DNA from: Allygus modestus
Lineage: Eukaryota > Arthropoda > Insecta > Hemiptera > Cicadellidae
Assembly: GCA_963675035.1 (NCBI GenBank)
Contig: OY776111.1
Span: forward strand, 37,651,131-37,715,130
Direction of reading: 5' to 3'
Length of the DNA: 64,000 bases
The stretch's first letter is position 1; each line of letters starts with the position of its first letter. The position numbers were made by a program, and so were the translations under genes. The notes beneath the pieces are model-generated. The model saw nothing but the letters and a program-made list of their open reading frames with translations. It searched no databases and had not been told where the DNA came from. Positions 63,785 to 64,000 of the stretch are shown in pieces.

Positions 63785-64000
63785 ATGGAACATGCAAAGA
63801 AGATGGTAGTTGTGCCACAAGAGTTGATTGATCGACTGCAATCAAATGCTACGGATAACAGACCGACTAATCTATCCAGTGAAAACAGCCTCGACGCGGA
63901 GATGCAACAAATATTGAATAACAAACGCATGGACGATAGTGAAAAGTAGAAATTGTACAAACAAGCGTTACATCGCTTCTTGCATATTGCAGAGAATAGA
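63785..64000 (+). pseudogene. Conserved cluster gene with in-frame TAG, cut by window end
   Basis: The ATG at 63,785 opens MEHAKKMVVVPQELIDRLQS and SLDAEMQQILNNKRMDD. After 54 codons a TAG (63,947-63,949) interrupts, but the same frame remains open and protein-like for the last 17 codons of the window. A gene with a similar start (KKMVxVP, an EM..IL stretch) commonly follows the penton gene in these elements. Its role is not known to me. The stop suggests that at least this gene is decaying, though a single-base sequencing error cannot be excluded. Confidence 0.5.

Overview
This window looks like a transposon-rich, AT-rich stretch of an arthropod nuclear genome, most likely an insect and possibly a hemipteran. 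The evidence is GT-AG introns, TATA/initiator-like promoters, GGTTAGG-rich repeats, a dense mixture of DNA transposons (PIF/Harbinger, pogo/Tigger, MULE, piggyBac, hAT, Tc1/mariner-like), a Penelope-like element, a PHD/Ulp1-type LINE, tRNA-derived SINEs, and endogenous Polinton/adintovirus-type viral genes. I found no convincing complete single-copy host gene, only a few candidate host exons. Species assignment is inference.

0-13 kb: a YqaJ-nuclease fragment; a 1.7 kb internally deleted PIF/Harbinger element inserted at the 3' end of a broken tyrosine-recombinase-like gene (3.06-5.01 kb, minus); tandem repeats; two copies of a 220 bp tRNA-like SINE; a head-to-head pair of 5'-truncated Penelope-like elements forming a palindrome with about 1.33 kb arms (9.42-12.20 kb); a Polinton-type DNA polymerase B fragment at its edge; and a promoter-like segment with a candidate first exon (12.95-13.29 kb).

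13-20.5 kb: a degraded LINE whose ORF1-like gene (PHD finger, coiled coil, Ulp1 protease) carries seven tandem 89 bp units; a small MITE; palindromic GGTTAGG repeats; and MULE transposase exons in the wrong order.

20.85-34.84 kb is a set of nested transposons. A pogo/Tigger-type element is split by a long-TIR element (21,931-32,657). That element in turn holds a 3.7 kb long-TIR element with a perfect 9 bp target duplication (21,972-25,674) and an apparently intact 4,434 bp PIF/Harbinger transposon (26,102-30,535). The Harbinger element's transposase and MADF genes lie on opposite strands with interleaved exons.

35-45.4 kb: a duplicated non-coding repeat containing a 150 bp MITE, a broken piggyBac transposase (40.9-43.2 kb, minus), and otherwise little that I recognise.

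45.4-57.1 kb: remnants of a Polinton-like virus. There is a 2.3-2.4 kb segmental duplication (46,053-48,440 and 50,791-53,079) carrying a RING-finger gene, a small conserved gene and a regulatory block. Between the copies lie a capsid-protein fragment and two tandem paralogous genes. A hAT and a Tc1/mariner-like transposase pseudogene follow.

57.9-64 kb: a second viral lineage, an adintovirus/Polinton-type morphogenesis cluster. It contains a divergent acidic gene with a histone-type 3' stem-loop, a small basic ORF, the F54H12.2-like major capsid protein, two less-known genes (one related to the small gene in the 47/52 kb duplicates), an A32-like packaging ATPase, a pX-like core protein, a penton-like protein and a last gene with an in-frame stop. 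The cluster appears to run off the right edge. Protease, polymerase and integrase genes are not seen beside it.
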